The notes under the pieces were generated by a model. It saw only the letters and a list, made by a program, of their open reading frames with translations. It was not told where the DNA came from and did not search any database. Made by a program: the position numbers and the translations under genes. 64,000 nucleotides of DNA, taken from Caldanaerobius fijiensis DSM 17918 (GTDB lineage Bacteria > Bacillota > Thermoanaerobacteria > Thermoanaerobacterales > Caldanaerobiaceae). Location: assembly GCF_900129075.1 (NCBI RefSeq), contig NZ_FQVH01000001.1, positions 58,604-122,603 of the forward strand, written 5' to 3'. Positions 52,627 through 63,205 of the stretch are shown here, piece by piece. How positions within the stretch are numbered: the first letter of the stretch is position 1; each line of letters starts with the position of its first letter.

Positions 52627-54594
52627 TTAATTGGGCATCAATTCTCCATTGACAAACAGCTCAAACCCACCAAAACCTATATTTGTTTCGATAATCCTAT
52701 CCAAATCTTTTTGATCCGTAGGAATAGGCATATCTCTATTATATTTTTGAATTTGATCTGCCATAGGCCAGCCACCCTTCATCTTAACCGTCTTCATGTT
52801 AAACCATGTACCTGTTGTATTCTGGAACCAGTCCAGTCCAAAAGCATTTTCATTAGCAATCCATGTTAATACGCCGGCAGCTCTATTCATGTCTTCTTCA
52901 CTCATATACAGCATTTGTTTGAGCATTTTATCTATATCTACCATTTTACCATCAGGGCCGGGATAAACCATATTGAGTTTACCAGCTTGTGGGCCGCTCT
53001 GTATTCTGGGGAAATTACCAGCTTTGCTCTCATATCCCCAATAAAAATTGGAAAGAGGCCACCATGGTACATTAAATGCCCACGAAACATCTAGCGTATC
53101 TGCAGACATGTCATATTCATGCTTATCCTGAGCCGCTGCGTAAAATATGGAGGAGTCGGCTGACTTTACTTTAGTCGGAAATCCGAATTTCGTAAGCTGT
53201 TCAGCACTTACTTCAGCAGATGTAACTATAGAAAAGTTACCATTATTAGCACCTATTACGAACTCATGCATTTTGCCATTTTTATCTCGCCAGATACCAT
53301 CGCTTCCTTTTGACCAACCGATAGCCTTTAATTCTTTTTCAGCTTCCGCCGGATCATAACGGAATTTTGTCATCTTATCCTTTATATCCTGGGGCACAAA
53401 CCATTCTACAAACTGAAGAGGCATACCCATTATCGAATAACCTGTAGACTCAATACCATAATAATTGCCCACTTCCCTTATCTTTGACTTATCAAATACA
53501 TACGTCAAGGCTCTTCTAAATCTCACATCGTTAAATGGAGGTTTTTGAATATTATAAACAAATCCTCTGTCAGAATAGTTTGGCATCTTGTAATGTATTA
53601 AATCTTTATTAGCCGCTAAGATCGATTCCAGTATATCTTTTGGCTGAGTACCATCATACCTGTCGAAGAGTCCACCCCTTAACATAGCATATTGTCCAGA
53701 TAAATCAGGGACCTGCTTGCATATGATCTTATCAAATTTTACATTCTTTGCATTCCAGTAATCCGGTCTTTTAACCAGTATCATATCAGATGCAGTTACT
53801 TTTTCCACCTTATATGGACCCGTACCAATAGGTAATTTAGGATTTTCTTTAATAAATGCCTGCCAATTCTTTGTAAGCTCATCATTTAACTGTTTATCGT
53901 CAACTAGATCAATTCCGAAAGGTCCTCTTTTATCCAGGCTTGTCGCAGGCTTGCCTTTTTTCAAAAGCTCCGCGGCCTTATCTACGTATTTTCCATATAT
54001 GTGATATGGTATCGTACCTTGAGACGGCTGAGCAATCAAAAGATTTTTTATTTTATCAATCGGTTGAGGGTCGTTCCAGACAAATACAACCGTATAATCA
54101 TCAGGTGTCTCTATAGCTTTTAACATTTTGGTTATAAATTCTCCATTGTTAAGCGTATAATATGCCCATATATCTTTGCTTGTAAAAGGTTTTCCATCGT
54201 TCCAAGTTACACCTTTTCTTATTTTTACTATACTCTTATTTCCTTCGTGGATAGGCATACTCTCTGCTAACCTAGGATAAATCTTATCAGAAGTCCTTAC
54301 AAATTGATACAAACCTTCCATAATAGCTGCACTGGCAGGCCAACCAATTCCTCCAGAAGCAAAAGGATTCCCTTGATATAACGGCGGTTTTGGCCAACCA
54401 CATTGACCTTCTCGGAATATTTTCTGCTTATTCACTTTTGGACTATTCTCATCGTCTGATACCTGAGAAGTTTTTGTTGAATTGTTGTTTATACTTGTGC
54501 TTTTTGTTTTACTTCCACAGCCTGAGAACGTAAAACTTAACACAACAATTAAAATAAGTACAATAGACATGAATCTAGACCTTTTAAATAGCAT
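52627..54594 (-). CDS. Family 5 extracellular solute-binding lipoprotein (peptide/oligosaccharide type)
   Basis: About 655 residues, long for the family. Signal peptide with lipobox (TFSGCGS), a Ser/Thr/Asn-rich linker, then the SBP_bac_5 fold: KIRKGVTWNDGKPFTSKDIW, LPIGTGPYKV, and KPPFNDVRFRRALTYVFDKS. ATG at 54594 after AAGGGGGA. No permease or ATPase genes adjoin it, so the partner complex is elsewhere. The upstream gap 54595-54884 is AT-rich and shows a repeated ATTTATGTTT at about 54712 and 54730; no gene there. Confidence 0.9.
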   Translation of the reverse strand: MLFKRSRFMSIVLILIVVLSFTFSGCGSKTKSTSINNNSTKTSQVSDDENSPKVNKQKIFREGQCGWPKPPLYQGNPFASGGIGWPASAAIMEGLYQFVRTSDKIYPRLAESMPIHEGNKSIVKIRKGVTWNDGKPFTSKDIWAYYTLNNGEFITKMLKAIETPDDYTVVFVWNDPQPIDKIKNLLIAQPSQGTIPYHIYGKYVDKAAELLKKGKPATSLDKRGPFGIDLVDDKQLNDELTKNWQAFIKENPKLPIGTGPYKVEKVTASDMILVKRPDYWNAKNVKFDKIICKQVPDLSGQYAMLRGGLFDRYDGTQPKDILESILAANKDLIHYKMPNYSDRGFVYNIQKPPFNDVRFRRALTYVFDKSKIREVGNYYGIESTGYSIMGMPLQFVEWFVPQDIKDKMTKFRYDPAEAEKELKAIGWSKGSDGIWRDKNGKMHEFVIGANNGNFSIVTSAEVSAEQLTKFGFPTKVKSADSSIFYAAAQDKHEYDMSADTLDVSWAFNVPWWPLSNFYWGYESKAGNFPRIQSGPQAGKLNMVYPGPDGKMVDIDKMLKQMLYMSEEDMNRAAGVLTWIANENAFGLDWFQNTTGTWFNMKTVKMKGGWPMADQIQKYNRDMPIPTDQKDLDRIIETNIGFGGFELFVNGELMPN

Positions 54595-54884
54595 GCATAG
54601 TCCCCCTTTTGATTTCAACACTTTTTATAGATTTTTAGATTGATTTTAATTTGGCGTCTTTTTGATTGTTATCCAACCCCCCTTGTATTAAATCATAATC
54701 AATATAGCACTGATTTATGTTTATTGTTATGTATTTATGTTTGTTTATATCTATTTTAACTTGTAACAAAAACATTTTCAAAGCTTAAATTCACTTAAAA
54801 ACAATAAATATTTATGTGTTTTCTTCTTTTTTCTCAATATTAATTGCATTTTCTTGAATTTTCTCCGTTTTTTACATATAAAAT

Positions 54885-54914
54885 AAAAAACTGCGGGATT
54901 TTAACCCCGCAATT
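54885..54914 (-). terminator. Terminator of the obg operon
   Basis: GCGGGGTTAAAATCCCGC stem-loop on the minus strand followed by a run of T6. It lies 16 bases after obg. Confidence 0.85.
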
Positions 54915-54929
54915 AATATAAAAAATTTA

Positions 54930-56219
54930 TTACGCTCTATATTCAAACTCGTATTCTTTTATCTTTACAATATCGCCGTCTTTTATACCCATATTTAATA
55001 ATTCATCCATAATACCTTTCCGTTGCAGAGAAGCCTGTAAATACCTTATAGAATCAATATCCTGAGTATTTACCCTGGACATCACCCTATCAACAAAAGC
55101 TCCTTCTATGACATATCTCCCCTCTTCGTCTCTGTGAATTTCGTATTCGGGGCGCTCCTTCTTTTTATATACTACTTCTATGACCTGATTTACAATCGGG
55201 GCATCTTCCTTGTGCTCAGTTTTGATTTCTTCTTTTAAAACTTCAACAACTTTATCCATCAGTTTATTTATCCCCATGCCTGTAGCCGCCGATATACCAT
55301 ATACCTCGTAACCCCTCAGGCCAAGCTCCCGCTTTACCCTTTCATAAACCTTATCAGCTCCTGTTACGTCAAGTTTATTGGCGGCTATTATCTGCTTCTT
55401 TTCCATTAGCTTTTGGCTATATAAAGCCAGTTCTTCATTTACCTTATCAAAATCTTCAACAGGATCCCGACCGCTTAAGCCCGATACATCAAGCACATGC
55501 ACTAATACCTTTGTTCTCTCTATATGCCTTAGAAATTCATGCCCTAATCCTACTCCTTCATGAGCCCCTTCTATAAGCCCTGGTATATCTGCGATAACAA
55601 AGCTATCCTCGCCCCTATCTACAACGCCCAGATTCGGCGTCAATGTAGTAAAGGGATAATCTGCAATCTTCGGCCGTGCTGCCGTCACAACAGACAAAAT
55701 AGTAGATTTACCTACATTGGGAAATCCTAAAAGACCTACATCAGCCAGCAATTTTAATTCCAATATAAGCCTATGCTCCTCACCGGGTTGTCCACTTTCA
55801 GCAAATCTTGGTGCTTTCATTGTAGCACTGGCAAAGCGGGCATTTCCTCTTCCTCCACGGCCACCTTTGGCAACTATAGCCCTTTGACCTTCTGCCACCA
55901 AATCTGCCAGCACTTCACCTGTCTCTGCATCTTTTATAATTGTGCCTGGCGGTACTTTAACTATCAGGTCCTCTCCGTTTTTCCCGGTCATATTTTTGCC
56001 TTTACCATGCTCACCATTCTGTGCTACATATTTCCTTTTATATCTGAAATCCATCAACGTCCTTAAACCCGGATCCACTTCTAATATCACATCACCACCT
56101 TTTCCCCCATCGCCTCCATCAGGTCCACCCATGGGAACATACTTCTCTCTTCGAAAAGAAATGACTCCATTGCCCCCATTGCCACCTTTAACAAATATCT
56201 CCGCCACATCTACAAACAT
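54930..56219 (-). CDS. obg: Obg/CgtA GTPase
   Basis: Ribosome-associated GTPase, 429 residues: Gly-rich Obg fold (FVKGGNGGNGVISFRREKYV, then GGDGGKGGDVI), G domain with GFPNVGKSTIL and DIPGLIEGA, AANKLD, and a C-terminal OCT domain. Follows the Spo0B-like gene by one base, as in Bacillus. Confidence 0.97.
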   Translation of the reverse strand: MFVDVAEIFVKGGNGGNGVISFRREKYVPMGGPDGGDGGKGGDVILEVDPGLRTLMDFRYKRKYVAQNGEHGKGKNMTGKNGEDLIVKVPPGTIIKDAETGEVLADLVAEGQRAIVAKGGRGGRGNARFASATMKAPRFAESGQPGEEHRLILELKLLADVGLLGFPNVGKSTILSVVTAARPKIADYPFTTLTPNLGVVDRGEDSFVIADIPGLIEGAHEGVGLGHEFLRHIERTKVLVHVLDVSGLSGRDPVEDFDKVNEELALYSQKLMEKKQIIAANKLDVTGADKVYERVKRELGLRGYEVYGISAATGMGINKLMDKVVEVLKEEIKTEHKEDAPIVNQVIEVVYKKKERPEYEIHRDEEGRYVIEGAFVDRVMSRVNTQDIDSIRYLQASLQRKGIMDELLNMGIKDGDIVKIKEYEFEYRA

Positions 56220-56630
56220 TTAATCACCTTCTTTCCTGCTCAAAATATACTCTATACCATTTTTACCTTGTTTTATATGTAATTGCACGTCTGGACTATA
56301 ATCCTCTATAGCTTTTATAGAAACTGCGTCAACATCTATATCCTCAACAATATCATCAATCTTTATAGATAAATTTATGCCACGTCTTTTTAGTTCGTAT
56401 TTCAGCTTCAAAAGCCTTATAATAGACTGCGTATTTAATAGAAAAATACTCCTTTCTTCATTTATTTCATCTATAATTTTATGTATATAATCAATTGCTC
56501 TATCCTTTTGATCTATCTGCAGGTATCCCAATATTATCTGTATATAATTCAAAAAATCATGCCGCTGCTGCCTGTATATGCGTATCATTTCTTCATCATC
56601 CAAAACGCTCACTTCCTCACTTCCATCCAC
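56220..56630 (-). CDS. spo0B: Spo0B-like sporulation phosphotransferase
   Basis: 136 residues. An N-terminal helical hairpin with the histidine motif RHDFLNYIQIILGYLQ (His about 24) matches the Spo0B alpha domain that relays phosphate toward Spo0A. The C-terminal part is shorter than in Bacillus. Place between rpmA and obg is the same as spo0B in Bacillus. Confidence 0.8.
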   Translation of the reverse strand: MDGSEEVSVLDDEEMIRIYRQQRHDFLNYIQIILGYLQIDQKDRAIDYIHKIIDEINEERSIFLLNTQSIIRLLKLKYELKRRGINLSIKIDDIVEDIDVDAVSIKAIEDYSPDVQLHIKQGKNGIEYILSRKEGD

Positions 56631-56655
56631 TTTCTTATTTTAGGCTTCAAAAAAT

Positions 56656-56700
56656 ATTTGTAAAAAAAGCCCTGCTGAGAGCAGAGCCTTTTTTACAAAT
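56656..56700 (-). terminator. Long hairpin between rpmA and the spo0B-like gene
   Basis: 21-base arms (56656-56676 with 56680-56700), 19 positions matching, three-base loop, T7 on the minus strand. It would end or attenuate transcripts after rpmA, partly separating the ribosomal genes from spo0B and obg. Confidence 0.75.
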
Positions 56701-56716
56701 ATATATTATTTACAGC

Positions 56717-57007
56717 TTAACCTTCAACCGTCGCAACCTGGGGATAAACACTTACCTGTTTTTTATCTCTACCTTTTCTTTCAAAAGACACAATGCCGTC
56801 TACCAATGCAAAAAGAGTGTGATCTTTACCCATTCCGACATTGTTACCCGGATGTATTTTTGTACCTCTCTGTCTTACCAGTATGTTACCCGCCTTGACA
56901 AATTGACCATCTGCTCTCTTGACGCCAAGCCTTTTAGACTCGCTATCTCTTCCGTTTCGAGAGCTTCCAACACCTTTTTTATGGGCAAAAAGCTGAAGAT
57001 TCATCAT
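56717..57007 (-). CDS. rpmA: Ribosomal protein L27 with cleavable N-terminus
   Basis: About 96 residues. [20 protein letters not shown] includes the Firmicute N-terminal extension removed by Prp before the AHKKG. ATG at 57007 eight bases after AGGAGG; another ATG follows at once. Confidence 0.97.
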   Translation of the reverse strand: MMNLQLFAHKKGVGSSRNGRDSESKRLGVKRADGQFVKAGNILVRQRGTKIHPGNNVGMGKDHTLFALVDGIVSFERKGRDKKQVSVYPQVATVEG

Positions 57008-57009
57008 AT

Positions 57010-57339
57010 CTAACACCTCCTATCCTCAACCTTTAAGTATTTACCGTACCCTTCAGCAATATCTTTAAGGCCAAGTACCATAGTCTCCAGTATACTGTCC
57101 ATCTTCACCCTATCTTCAAACGAAACCTCTATTATCTTAAAAACAATTTTTCCCTCAGCTACAGATTTCTCAACGTGTGCCCTCGTAAGTTCTTTTACAC
57201 CCAATAGTGCTGTTTGCACAACAGCGGAAACAGCTGCGCAAACTATATCCTTTCCATATTCACCATATCCAGCATGTCCTGTAACCTTAAAATCTAATAT
57301 CTTTCCATCGCAATTTCTATTTATAACAACCTCTATCAT
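57010..57339 (-). CDS. prp: Ribosomal-processing cysteine protease Prp
   Basis: 109 residues, YsxB/Prp family. [20 protein letters not shown] holds the catalytic His and Cys. It cleaves the L27 N-terminus, and lies between the L21 and L27 genes as usual. Confidence 0.95.
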   Translation of the reverse strand: MIEVVINRNCDGKILDFKVTGHAGYGEYGKDIVCAAVSAVVQTALLGVKELTRAHVEKSVAEGKIVFKIIEVSFEDRVKMDSILETMVLGLKDIAEGYGKYLKVEDRRC

Positions 57340-57347
57340 ATCAGCTA

Positions 57348-57659
57348 TTAGACAAGTATTTTCTGAATTTCAATTCTCGTAAAAAGCTGTCTGTGCCCTT
57401 TTTTTCTGCGATAATTCTTTTTAGGTTTGTATTTAAACACGATTATTTTTTTGCCCTTACCGTGTTCCAGCACTCTGGCTTGCACCTTAGCGCCTTCCAC
57501 ATACGGACTGCCAATTTGTAAATTGTCATCCTTTGACACAGCTAAGACTTCATTAAACTCAACCACATCATTGGGTTCAGCGTTTAGCTTTTCAACCTCT
57601 AATACATCGCCTTCCTGGACTCTGTACTGCTTCCCACCGGTTTGAATAATTGCGTACAT
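57348..57659 (-). CDS. rplU: Ribosomal protein L21
   Basis: 103 residues starting [20 protein letters not shown], ending in [22 protein letters not shown] at 57659 after GGAGGTG. First gene of the operon. Confidence 0.97.
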   Translation of the reverse strand: MYAIIQTGGKQYRVQEGDVLEVEKLNAEPNDVVEFNEVLAVSKDDNLQIGSPYVEGAKVQARVLEHGKGKKIIVFKYKPKKNYRRKKGHRQLFTRIEIQKILV

Positions 57660-57665
57660 CTTCGC

Positions 57666-57725
57666 ACCTCCAAAAACTCTTCTCGCCGTAGAAGGTGATG
57701 ACAGACCTTCTCCGAGCGGCAACGG
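57666..57725 (-). promoter_or_regulatory. Probable L21 leader RNA
   Basis: The 5' untranslated region contains a perfect seven-base stem AGAAGGT/ACCTTCT (57690-57696 and 57705-57711) within a GC-richer block between promoter and rplU. This is the position of the L21 leader of Firmicutes, thought to give autoregulation. Fold similarity judged by eye only. Confidence 0.5.
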
Positions 57726-57729
57726 TATA

Positions 57730-57758
57730 ATTTTATCATAAACCTCGCATCATGTCAA
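57730..57758 (-). promoter_or_regulatory. Promoter of the rplU operon
   Basis: TTGACA (57753-57758), 17 bases, TAAAAT (57730-57735). The -35 box overlaps the end of folC. Confidence 0.8.
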
Positions 57759-59036
57759 ATGTCTCACTATCTCTCTCACGTGGCCTATTAAATACAGCGA
57801 GCCACAAAAGAGCACCATATCTTCTTCTTCAGCGCTATTTATTGCTTTATATACTGCCTCCTTTATATCTTTTACAGCCATCACATCACATTTCACTCGC
57901 ATTTTTACCTTTTGTTCCAATTCATAGGCATCCAATGCCCTGTAACTGTCTGGTTGGGTGGTTATAATCATATCCGCGATGGGCGTTATGCTATCAAGGA
58001 TACCGTCAACATCTTTATCTTTAAGTACCCCTATCACCAATACTAAACGCTTGTATCTAAATAATTCCTTTACATTTTTCGCTAGAGTCCTGGCGCCCTG
58101 CGGGTTATGTGCACCATCTATTACTACAAACGGATTTTCTTTCAATATCTCCATTCTTCCAGCCCACCTAGCATACTTCAGACCATTTTTTAGGGCTTTC
58201 TCCCCTACAGGCACCCCAGTTTCTTCTAAGGCCCAAATAGCCTCAATAGCTGTAGCGGCATTTAAAACCTGATGCATCCCTACAAGGCCTATTTCTACAT
58301 CTTTTAAATCTTTATAATCAAACACCTCACCTATATAAGATGCTTTTTTTATCGTCAAGCGCGATGTATCTACCTTTATAAGCCTGGCCTGAAGCTCTCG
58401 ACAACGATCCTCAATAACAGCCATAGCCTCATCACGCTGAGGATACGTAACGACCAAACCGTTCTGTCTGATTATACCTGCTTTTTCAAAGCTGATCTTT
58501 TCTATGGTGTCGCCCAGCGTCTTCATGTGATCCATGTCTATCGTGGTTATCACAGATACATCGGTATGTTCTACGGAATTGGTTGCATCAAATCTACCAC
58601 CAAGCCCAACCTCCAACACCACTATATCTACTTTTTTGATCTGATAATATTTAAGGGCTATTGCTGTTATAATTTCAAACTCGGTGGGATGGTTATGCCC
58701 TTCTTTTACCATCTGCTGCGCCAAAGGTATTATGTATTCTACCATCTTTACAAGATCATCATCAGGGATGTTCTCTCCATTAATCCTTATCCTTTCATTA
58801 AATACCTCAAGATATGGAGATGTATACAGTCCCGTCTTATAACCTGCTGTCCTTAAAACGCTGTCAATCATGGCACAAGTAGAACCCTTGCCATTGGTAC
58901 CTGCTACATGCACAATTTTATAATACCTATCAGGGTGACCCATCAACTGTAATAACCTCTTCATATTCTCAAGGCCCAATTTCACGCCAAATTTAGATAC
59001 ACTGTGAATATAGGCTACCGCATCTTCATATGTCAT
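57750..59036 (-). CDS. folC: Folylpolyglutamate synthase/dihydrofolate synthase
   Basis: Adds glutamate to folates; 428 residues. HVAGTNGKGSTCAMI (P-loop), GLYTSPYLEVFNERI, VDIVVLEVGLGGRFDATN, DGAHNPQGA and GVLKDKDVDGIL. Starts four bases after a GNAT gene ends, so probably in the valS transcript. Confidence 0.96.
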   Translation of the reverse strand: MTYEDAVAYIHSVSKFGVKLGLENMKRLLQLMGHPDRYYKIVHVAGTNGKGSTCAMIDSVLRTAGYKTGLYTSPYLEVFNERIRINGENIPDDDLVKMVEYIIPLAQQMVKEGHNHPTEFEIITAIALKYYQIKKVDIVVLEVGLGGRFDATNSVEHTDVSVITTIDMDHMKTLGDTIEKISFEKAGIIRQNGLVVTYPQRDEAMAVIEDRCRELQARLIKVDTSRLTIKKASYIGEVFDYKDLKDVEIGLVGMHQVLNAATAIEAIWALEETGVPVGEKALKNGLKYARWAGRMEILKENPFVVIDGAHNPQGARTLAKNVKELFRYKRLVLVIGVLKDKDVDGILDSITPIADMIITTQPDSYRALDAYELEQKVKMRVKCDVMAVKDIKEAVYKAINSAEEEDMVLFCGSLYLIGHVREIVRHLT

Positions 59037-59040
59037 TTTC

Positions 59041-59592
59041 TCACCTCGTCAAAAACTTTCCCATTATTATTTCATCCACATACATACCGTTCACTATAAA
59101 CTGCTTCTTTCTTACGCCCTCTTCTTCAAAACCGAACTTTTTATAAACATGAATAGCTATTTCATTGGTACTAAATACGCTAAGACACAACTTCTCATAG
59201 TCATGCTTAGCTGCCCAATCAATAGCAAACTCCAGCAGCCTGCTACCAATCTTCTGGTTTCTATAGCTACTTATAATGCTAATACCTATCTCGCCTACAT
59301 GTTGTACTTTTGGCGACCTACCACCATAATACCTGAAAAGGGTAAGACACCCCACGATGTCTTTACCCTTTGCAGCTACAAAAATCATATCTTTTTTTCG
59401 GTCCATGCGTTTGATAAAATCACGCTCTTCTTCTTCAGTCATAGGAAAGTACTCAGAAACAGTAAATATTTTTTCACTGCCGACGCTCCTCATAACATTA
59501 ATTATACCTTGGGCATCATCAGGCTTTGCCTCTCTTATAATGATCTCATCAGTACCGGGGCTTTTCTTTAAGAAGGCAAAAATAGACCTCAT
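59041..59592 (-). CDS. GNAT-family N-acetyltransferase
   Basis: 183 residues with the acetyl-CoA binding block [20 protein letters not shown] and a C-terminal [17 protein letters not shown], RimL/PhnO-like. Substrate unknown. Overlaps the valS end by four bases. Confidence 0.88.
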   Translation of the reverse strand: MRSIFAFLKKSPGTDEIIIREAKPDDAQGIINVMRSVGSEKIFTVSEYFPMTEEEERDFIKRMDRKKDMIFVAAKGKDIVGCLTLFRYYGGRSPKVQHVGEIGISIISSYRNQKIGSRLLEFAIDWAAKHDYEKLCLSVFSTNEIAIHVYKKFGFEEEGVRKKQFIVNGMYVDEIIMGKFLTR

Positions 59593-62213
59593 ATCCCCAA
59601 TTCACTTATCCTCTCCTTTAAATTCCTCCACATTTCTTTATACTTTTCGTATTTTTCTTTTTCAGCTTCTATAACATTCTTCGGAGCTTTGCTCAAAAAG
59701 CCCTGATTGGATAGAAGCTTTTCGGAGCGAGCTATCTCCTTTTCAACGCCAGCCAATTCTTTATTTAATCTCTCCAATTCTTGAGCTACATCAACCAAAT
59801 CTTCAAGAGGTATATATATATTACCGCCTTCAAACACAGCTGTCATAGCTTTTTCTGGCGCCTTATTACTAAATATTATATCACTTACATTGGCTAATTT
59901 CACGATATAATCTTTGCATTTGTTCAACAATATGCTTACTTCTTCATCGGCATCAATTACTACATTAACTTTTTTAGCTGGAGATACATTTACCTGGGCC
60001 TTTATATTCCTTATTTCCCTTATAACATTCATCAATATACCTACAGCATCAGCATCTTTTTCAAATACCAGCTTGTCATCGTACACAGGCCAGCTGGATT
60101 TCATAATGGTTTCTCCCTCATGCGGGATAGTAAGCCATATCTCTTCGGTGATAAAAGGCATAAACGGATGAAGCAACCTGAGCGTATTATCAAGGACATA
60201 GCGCAACACATCTTTTGTCACTTCAGCCCTCTCGTCATTATACCCTATGTTTACCTTAGACAATTCTATATACCAGTCACAATATTCATCCCATATAAAT
60301 GAATATAGTTTTTGTGCCGCGATGCCCAATTCAAATTTCTCCAGGTTTTCCGTGACCTCCAACACCAGCTGATTGTACCTGTGGAGTATCCACCGATCAA
60401 TGATGCTTACCTTATTTAAATCAGGTATGTTCACCGATCTTTCCCCGATATTCAGTAACACGAATCGCGATGCATTCCAGAGCTTGTTAGCAAAATTGCG
60501 GCTGGCTTCCACCCTCTCATAGCTGAAGCGCATATCATTGCCCGGAGAATTATTAGTAGCCAGGGTAAACCTTAGTGTATCTGCCCCATACTTATCTATC
60601 ACATCAATTGGATCTATGCCATTACCCAGAGATTTGCTCATCTTTCTTCCTTGTTCATCTCTTACTAATCCGTGAATAAAAACGTACTCAAAGGGCGGTT
60701 TCCCCATAAACTCCAAACCCATGAATATCATCCTGGCCACCCAGAAGAATATAATATCATAACCTGTTACCAGCACATTGGTTGGATAGAAATACCTGAG
60801 ATCATCAGTATTTTCAGGCCATCCAAGAGTAGAAAAAGGCCACAGAGCAGAACTGAACCATGTGTCCAGCACATCTTCATCTTGATGTATATCCTGACTG
60901 CCACAGTTTTCACAGGCTTTTGGATCGTCTATGGACACAGTAGTATGACCACAGACATCACAATACCATGCAGGTATCCTATGGCCCCACCATAGCTGCC
61001 TCGATATGCACCAATCTTTAATGTTTTCAAGCCAGTTTATGTATATCTTAGAAAATCTCTCAGGCACAAACTTTACCTGACCGTTTTTAACTACTTCAAG
61101 TGCAGGTTCTGCCAATGGCTTCATAGACACAAACCATTGTTTAGATACCAATGGTTCTACAACTGTATGGCATCTATAACAATGTCCCACATTGTGTACA
61201 TGATCTTCTACCTTCACCAGATAACCTTCATGCTCCAGTATCTCTATGATTTTCTTCCTTGCCTCATATCTATCCATACCAGCAAACTGGCCTGTGATCT
61301 CTGTCATGCGGCCGTTATCATCAATGACTTTTATAGCTTCCAGGCCGTGCCGCAAGCCTACTTCAAAGTCATTAGGATCGTGAGCAGGAGTTATCTTAAC
61401 TGCTCCTGTACCAAACTCTTTTTCCACGTATTCATCAGAAATCAGCGGTATCTCCCTACCCACTATAGGCAATATCAGTACTTTACCTATAAGGCCTTTA
61501 TACCTTTCATCGTCAGGATGTACCGCCACCGCTGTGTCTCCCAGCATGGTTTCAGGCCTGGTAGTGGCCACCGTAACATATCCCGATCCATCCTTAAAAG
61601 GATACCTGATATGCCAAAGATGCCCTTTTTCTTCCTCATATTCTACCTCTGCATCGGAAAGAGCCGTATTACAATCAGGGCACCAGTTTATTATCCTGTC
61701 ACCCCTGTATATCAGCCCTTTCTTATATAATCGATAGAATACCTCTCTTACTGCACGGGAACAGCGCTCATCCATAGTAAATCTGACCCGTGTCCAATCA
61801 CAGGAGCTGCCCAGCCTCTTTAACTGCTCCAGAATTCTGCCACCGTATTTTTCTTTCCACTTCCATGCCCTCTCTAAAAACTTCTCTCTGCCCAGATCAT
61901 ACTTGCTAAGCCCTTCCTCTCTTAATTGTTCTACAATTTTAACTTCTGTAGCTATGCTGGCATGATCTGTTCCTGGCAACCACAATACATTATAGCCCTG
62001 CATTCGTTTCCACCTTACAATGATATCCTGTAAGGTGTTATCAATAGCATGGCCCATGTGCAAATATCCGGTAATATTTGGTGGTGGCATGACGATGGTA
62101 AAAGGCTCTTTCTTTTCATCTATATGGGCAACAAAATAACCTTTATCCAGCCAATTTTTATACAATCTGGCTTCAAAATCTGAAGGATCATAGGTTTTTG
62201 GCAATTCTTTCAT
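59589..62213 (-). CDS. valS: Valyl-tRNA synthetase
   Basis: Class I aminoacyl-tRNA synthetase, about 874 residues. [12 protein letters not shown] (HIGH motif), editing domain with [24 protein letters not shown] zinc site, [11 protein letters not shown] (KMSKS), C-terminal coiled coil. ATG at 62213 eight bases after GGAGG. Controlled by the upstream T-box. Confidence 0.97.
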   Translation of the reverse strand: MKELPKTYDPSDFEARLYKNWLDKGYFVAHIDEKKEPFTIVMPPPNITGYLHMGHAIDNTLQDIIVRWKRMQGYNVLWLPGTDHASIATEVKIVEQLREEGLSKYDLGREKFLERAWKWKEKYGGRILEQLKRLGSSCDWTRVRFTMDERCSRAVREVFYRLYKKGLIYRGDRIINWCPDCNTALSDAEVEYEEEKGHLWHIRYPFKDGSGYVTVATTRPETMLGDTAVAVHPDDERYKGLIGKVLILPIVGREIPLISDEYVEKEFGTGAVKITPAHDPNDFEVGLRHGLEAIKVIDDNGRMTEITGQFAGMDRYEARKKIIEILEHEGYLVKVEDHVHNVGHCYRCHTVVEPLVSKQWFVSMKPLAEPALEVVKNGQVKFVPERFSKIYINWLENIKDWCISRQLWWGHRIPAWYCDVCGHTTVSIDDPKACENCGSQDIHQDEDVLDTWFSSALWPFSTLGWPENTDDLRYFYPTNVLVTGYDIIFFWVARMIFMGLEFMGKPPFEYVFIHGLVRDEQGRKMSKSLGNGIDPIDVIDKYGADTLRFTLATNNSPGNDMRFSYERVEASRNFANKLWNASRFVLLNIGERSVNIPDLNKVSIIDRWILHRYNQLVLEVTENLEKFELGIAAQKLYSFIWDEYCDWYIELSKVNIGYNDERAEVTKDVLRYVLDNTLRLLHPFMPFITEEIWLTIPHEGETIMKSSWPVYDDKLVFEKDADAVGILMNVIREIRNIKAQVNVSPAKKVNVVIDADEEVSILLNKCKDYIVKLANVSDIIFSNKAPEKAMTAVFEGGNIYIPLEDLVDVAQELERLNKELAGVEKEIARSEKLLSNQGFLSKAPKNVIEAEKEKYEKYKEMWRNLKERISELGI

Positions 62214-62287
62214 ATGCAATACCTCCGTAATTATATGTTCAATGCTTTTTGTGTAAGGTTTAGTACAAACCTGATTTAATGTAAATT

Positions 62288-62500
62288 ATTAAAAAAAGCC
62301 TTCGCATTAAGGGCGAAAGGCTCCGCGGTACCACCTTATTTCCGTTCAGGCACTCTTTAGCAATAACGGGCATACCCGAAAAGCTCCTGAGCTACCTTCA
62401 GCGGCCGTTCTTAAGAAAGCCTTTCAGCCTGCGAGCTTTCCTCTCTTTTAAGCCGATACCGCCTACTCCTCTCATTCATCGCCGTTAACCTTTTTATTTT
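62288..62500 (-). promoter_or_regulatory. T-box riboswitch (valS leader)
   Basis: On the minus strand: stem I region with AGAGAGGAAAGC (GA-motif), then the T-box sequence AAGGTGGTACCGCGG (62323-62337), then the terminator AGCCTTTCGC/GCGAAGGCT followed by T7 (62291-62322). Uncharged tRNA-Val binding would favour the antiterminator. A GTA in GAAGGTAGCTC (near 62397) is a possible specifier; I did not confirm the fold. Confidence 0.93.
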
Positions 62501-62504
62501 ATAT

Positions 62505-62532
62505 AATATACCAGATACCGAACAAATGTCAA
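62505..62532 (-). promoter_or_regulatory. Promoter of the valS T-box transcript
   Basis: TTGACA (62527-62532), 16 bases, TATATT (62505-62510). Confidence 0.7.
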
Positions 62533-62567
62533 TACGATTAATTCTTAATTATACGATTAATTCTTAA

Positions 62568-63146
62568 TTATTCCTCAAAAACTTTTTTTAAACATATAAT
62601 TAAATCCTCAAATATTCCCACCTTAACATTATCTTCTTTAGAGTATATTTCAGGCCTGCCATATTTTTTATTTTCATTTAATTTATACACCATAACAATT
62701 TCATCTATTGGATGGACAATCCAATACTCTTTAACCTGTTTCTTTTCATACAAAGACAACTTTTTGATATAGTCCATAAAAGCTGTAGAAGGTGAAACAA
62801 TTTCCATAATCAAATCCGGGCTCCCCTTGCATCCTCTATCATCCAGTTTTGATTTATCACATATTACAGTTATATCCGGTTGAACCACGTCTTTTACTTT
62901 TTCATCGTCCTCACCTTCTTCAGCCAGTCGCACATCAAATGGTGATCCATAAACCTTGCACGGTTTATCAAGCAAATAATTTGATATCTGTCTCAACAGT
63001 TCTACCTGAACTTCCTGATGTCTCCTGGATGGAGCCACACTCATATATGCTGTTCCGTCAATTAACTCCCATCTTTCATCTTCCGGCCATTTCACATAGT
63101 CGGCATACGTGTAATTCCCGTTTATTATTTTTAATGGCTCTGCCAT
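62568..63146 (-). CDS. Uma2-family (DUF820) putative restriction-fold protein
   Basis: 192 residues of the DUF820/Uma2 PD-(D/E)XK family. Seen: RRHQEVQVELLRQISNYL, VQPDITVICD (catalytic Asp region), LIMEIVSPSTAFMDYIKKLS (Glu and Lys), and EYWIVHP. Such genes are common as stand-alone copies in cyanobacteria and some Firmicutes; biological role unproven. Confidence 0.88.
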   Translation of the reverse strand: MAEPLKIINGNYTYADYVKWPEDERWELIDGTAYMSVAPSRRHQEVQVELLRQISNYLLDKPCKVYGSPFDVRLAEEGEDDEKVKDVVQPDITVICDKSKLDDRGCKGSPDLIMEIVSPSTAFMDYIKKLSLYEKKQVKEYWIVHPIDEIVMVYKLNENKKYGRPEIYSKEDNVKVGIFEDLIICLKKVFEE

Positions 63147-63205
63147 TCGGCATCACTTCCTTTTTTACTGCTCTCCTCTATTTTATAATATTTTTATTTC
63201 TTATT

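Noticed and set aside
54700-54760. Repeated ATTTATGTTT upstream of the binding lipoprotein as a specific operator
   Set aside because: Only two copies in a very AT-rich region; not distinguishable from chance, so only mentioned with the gene.
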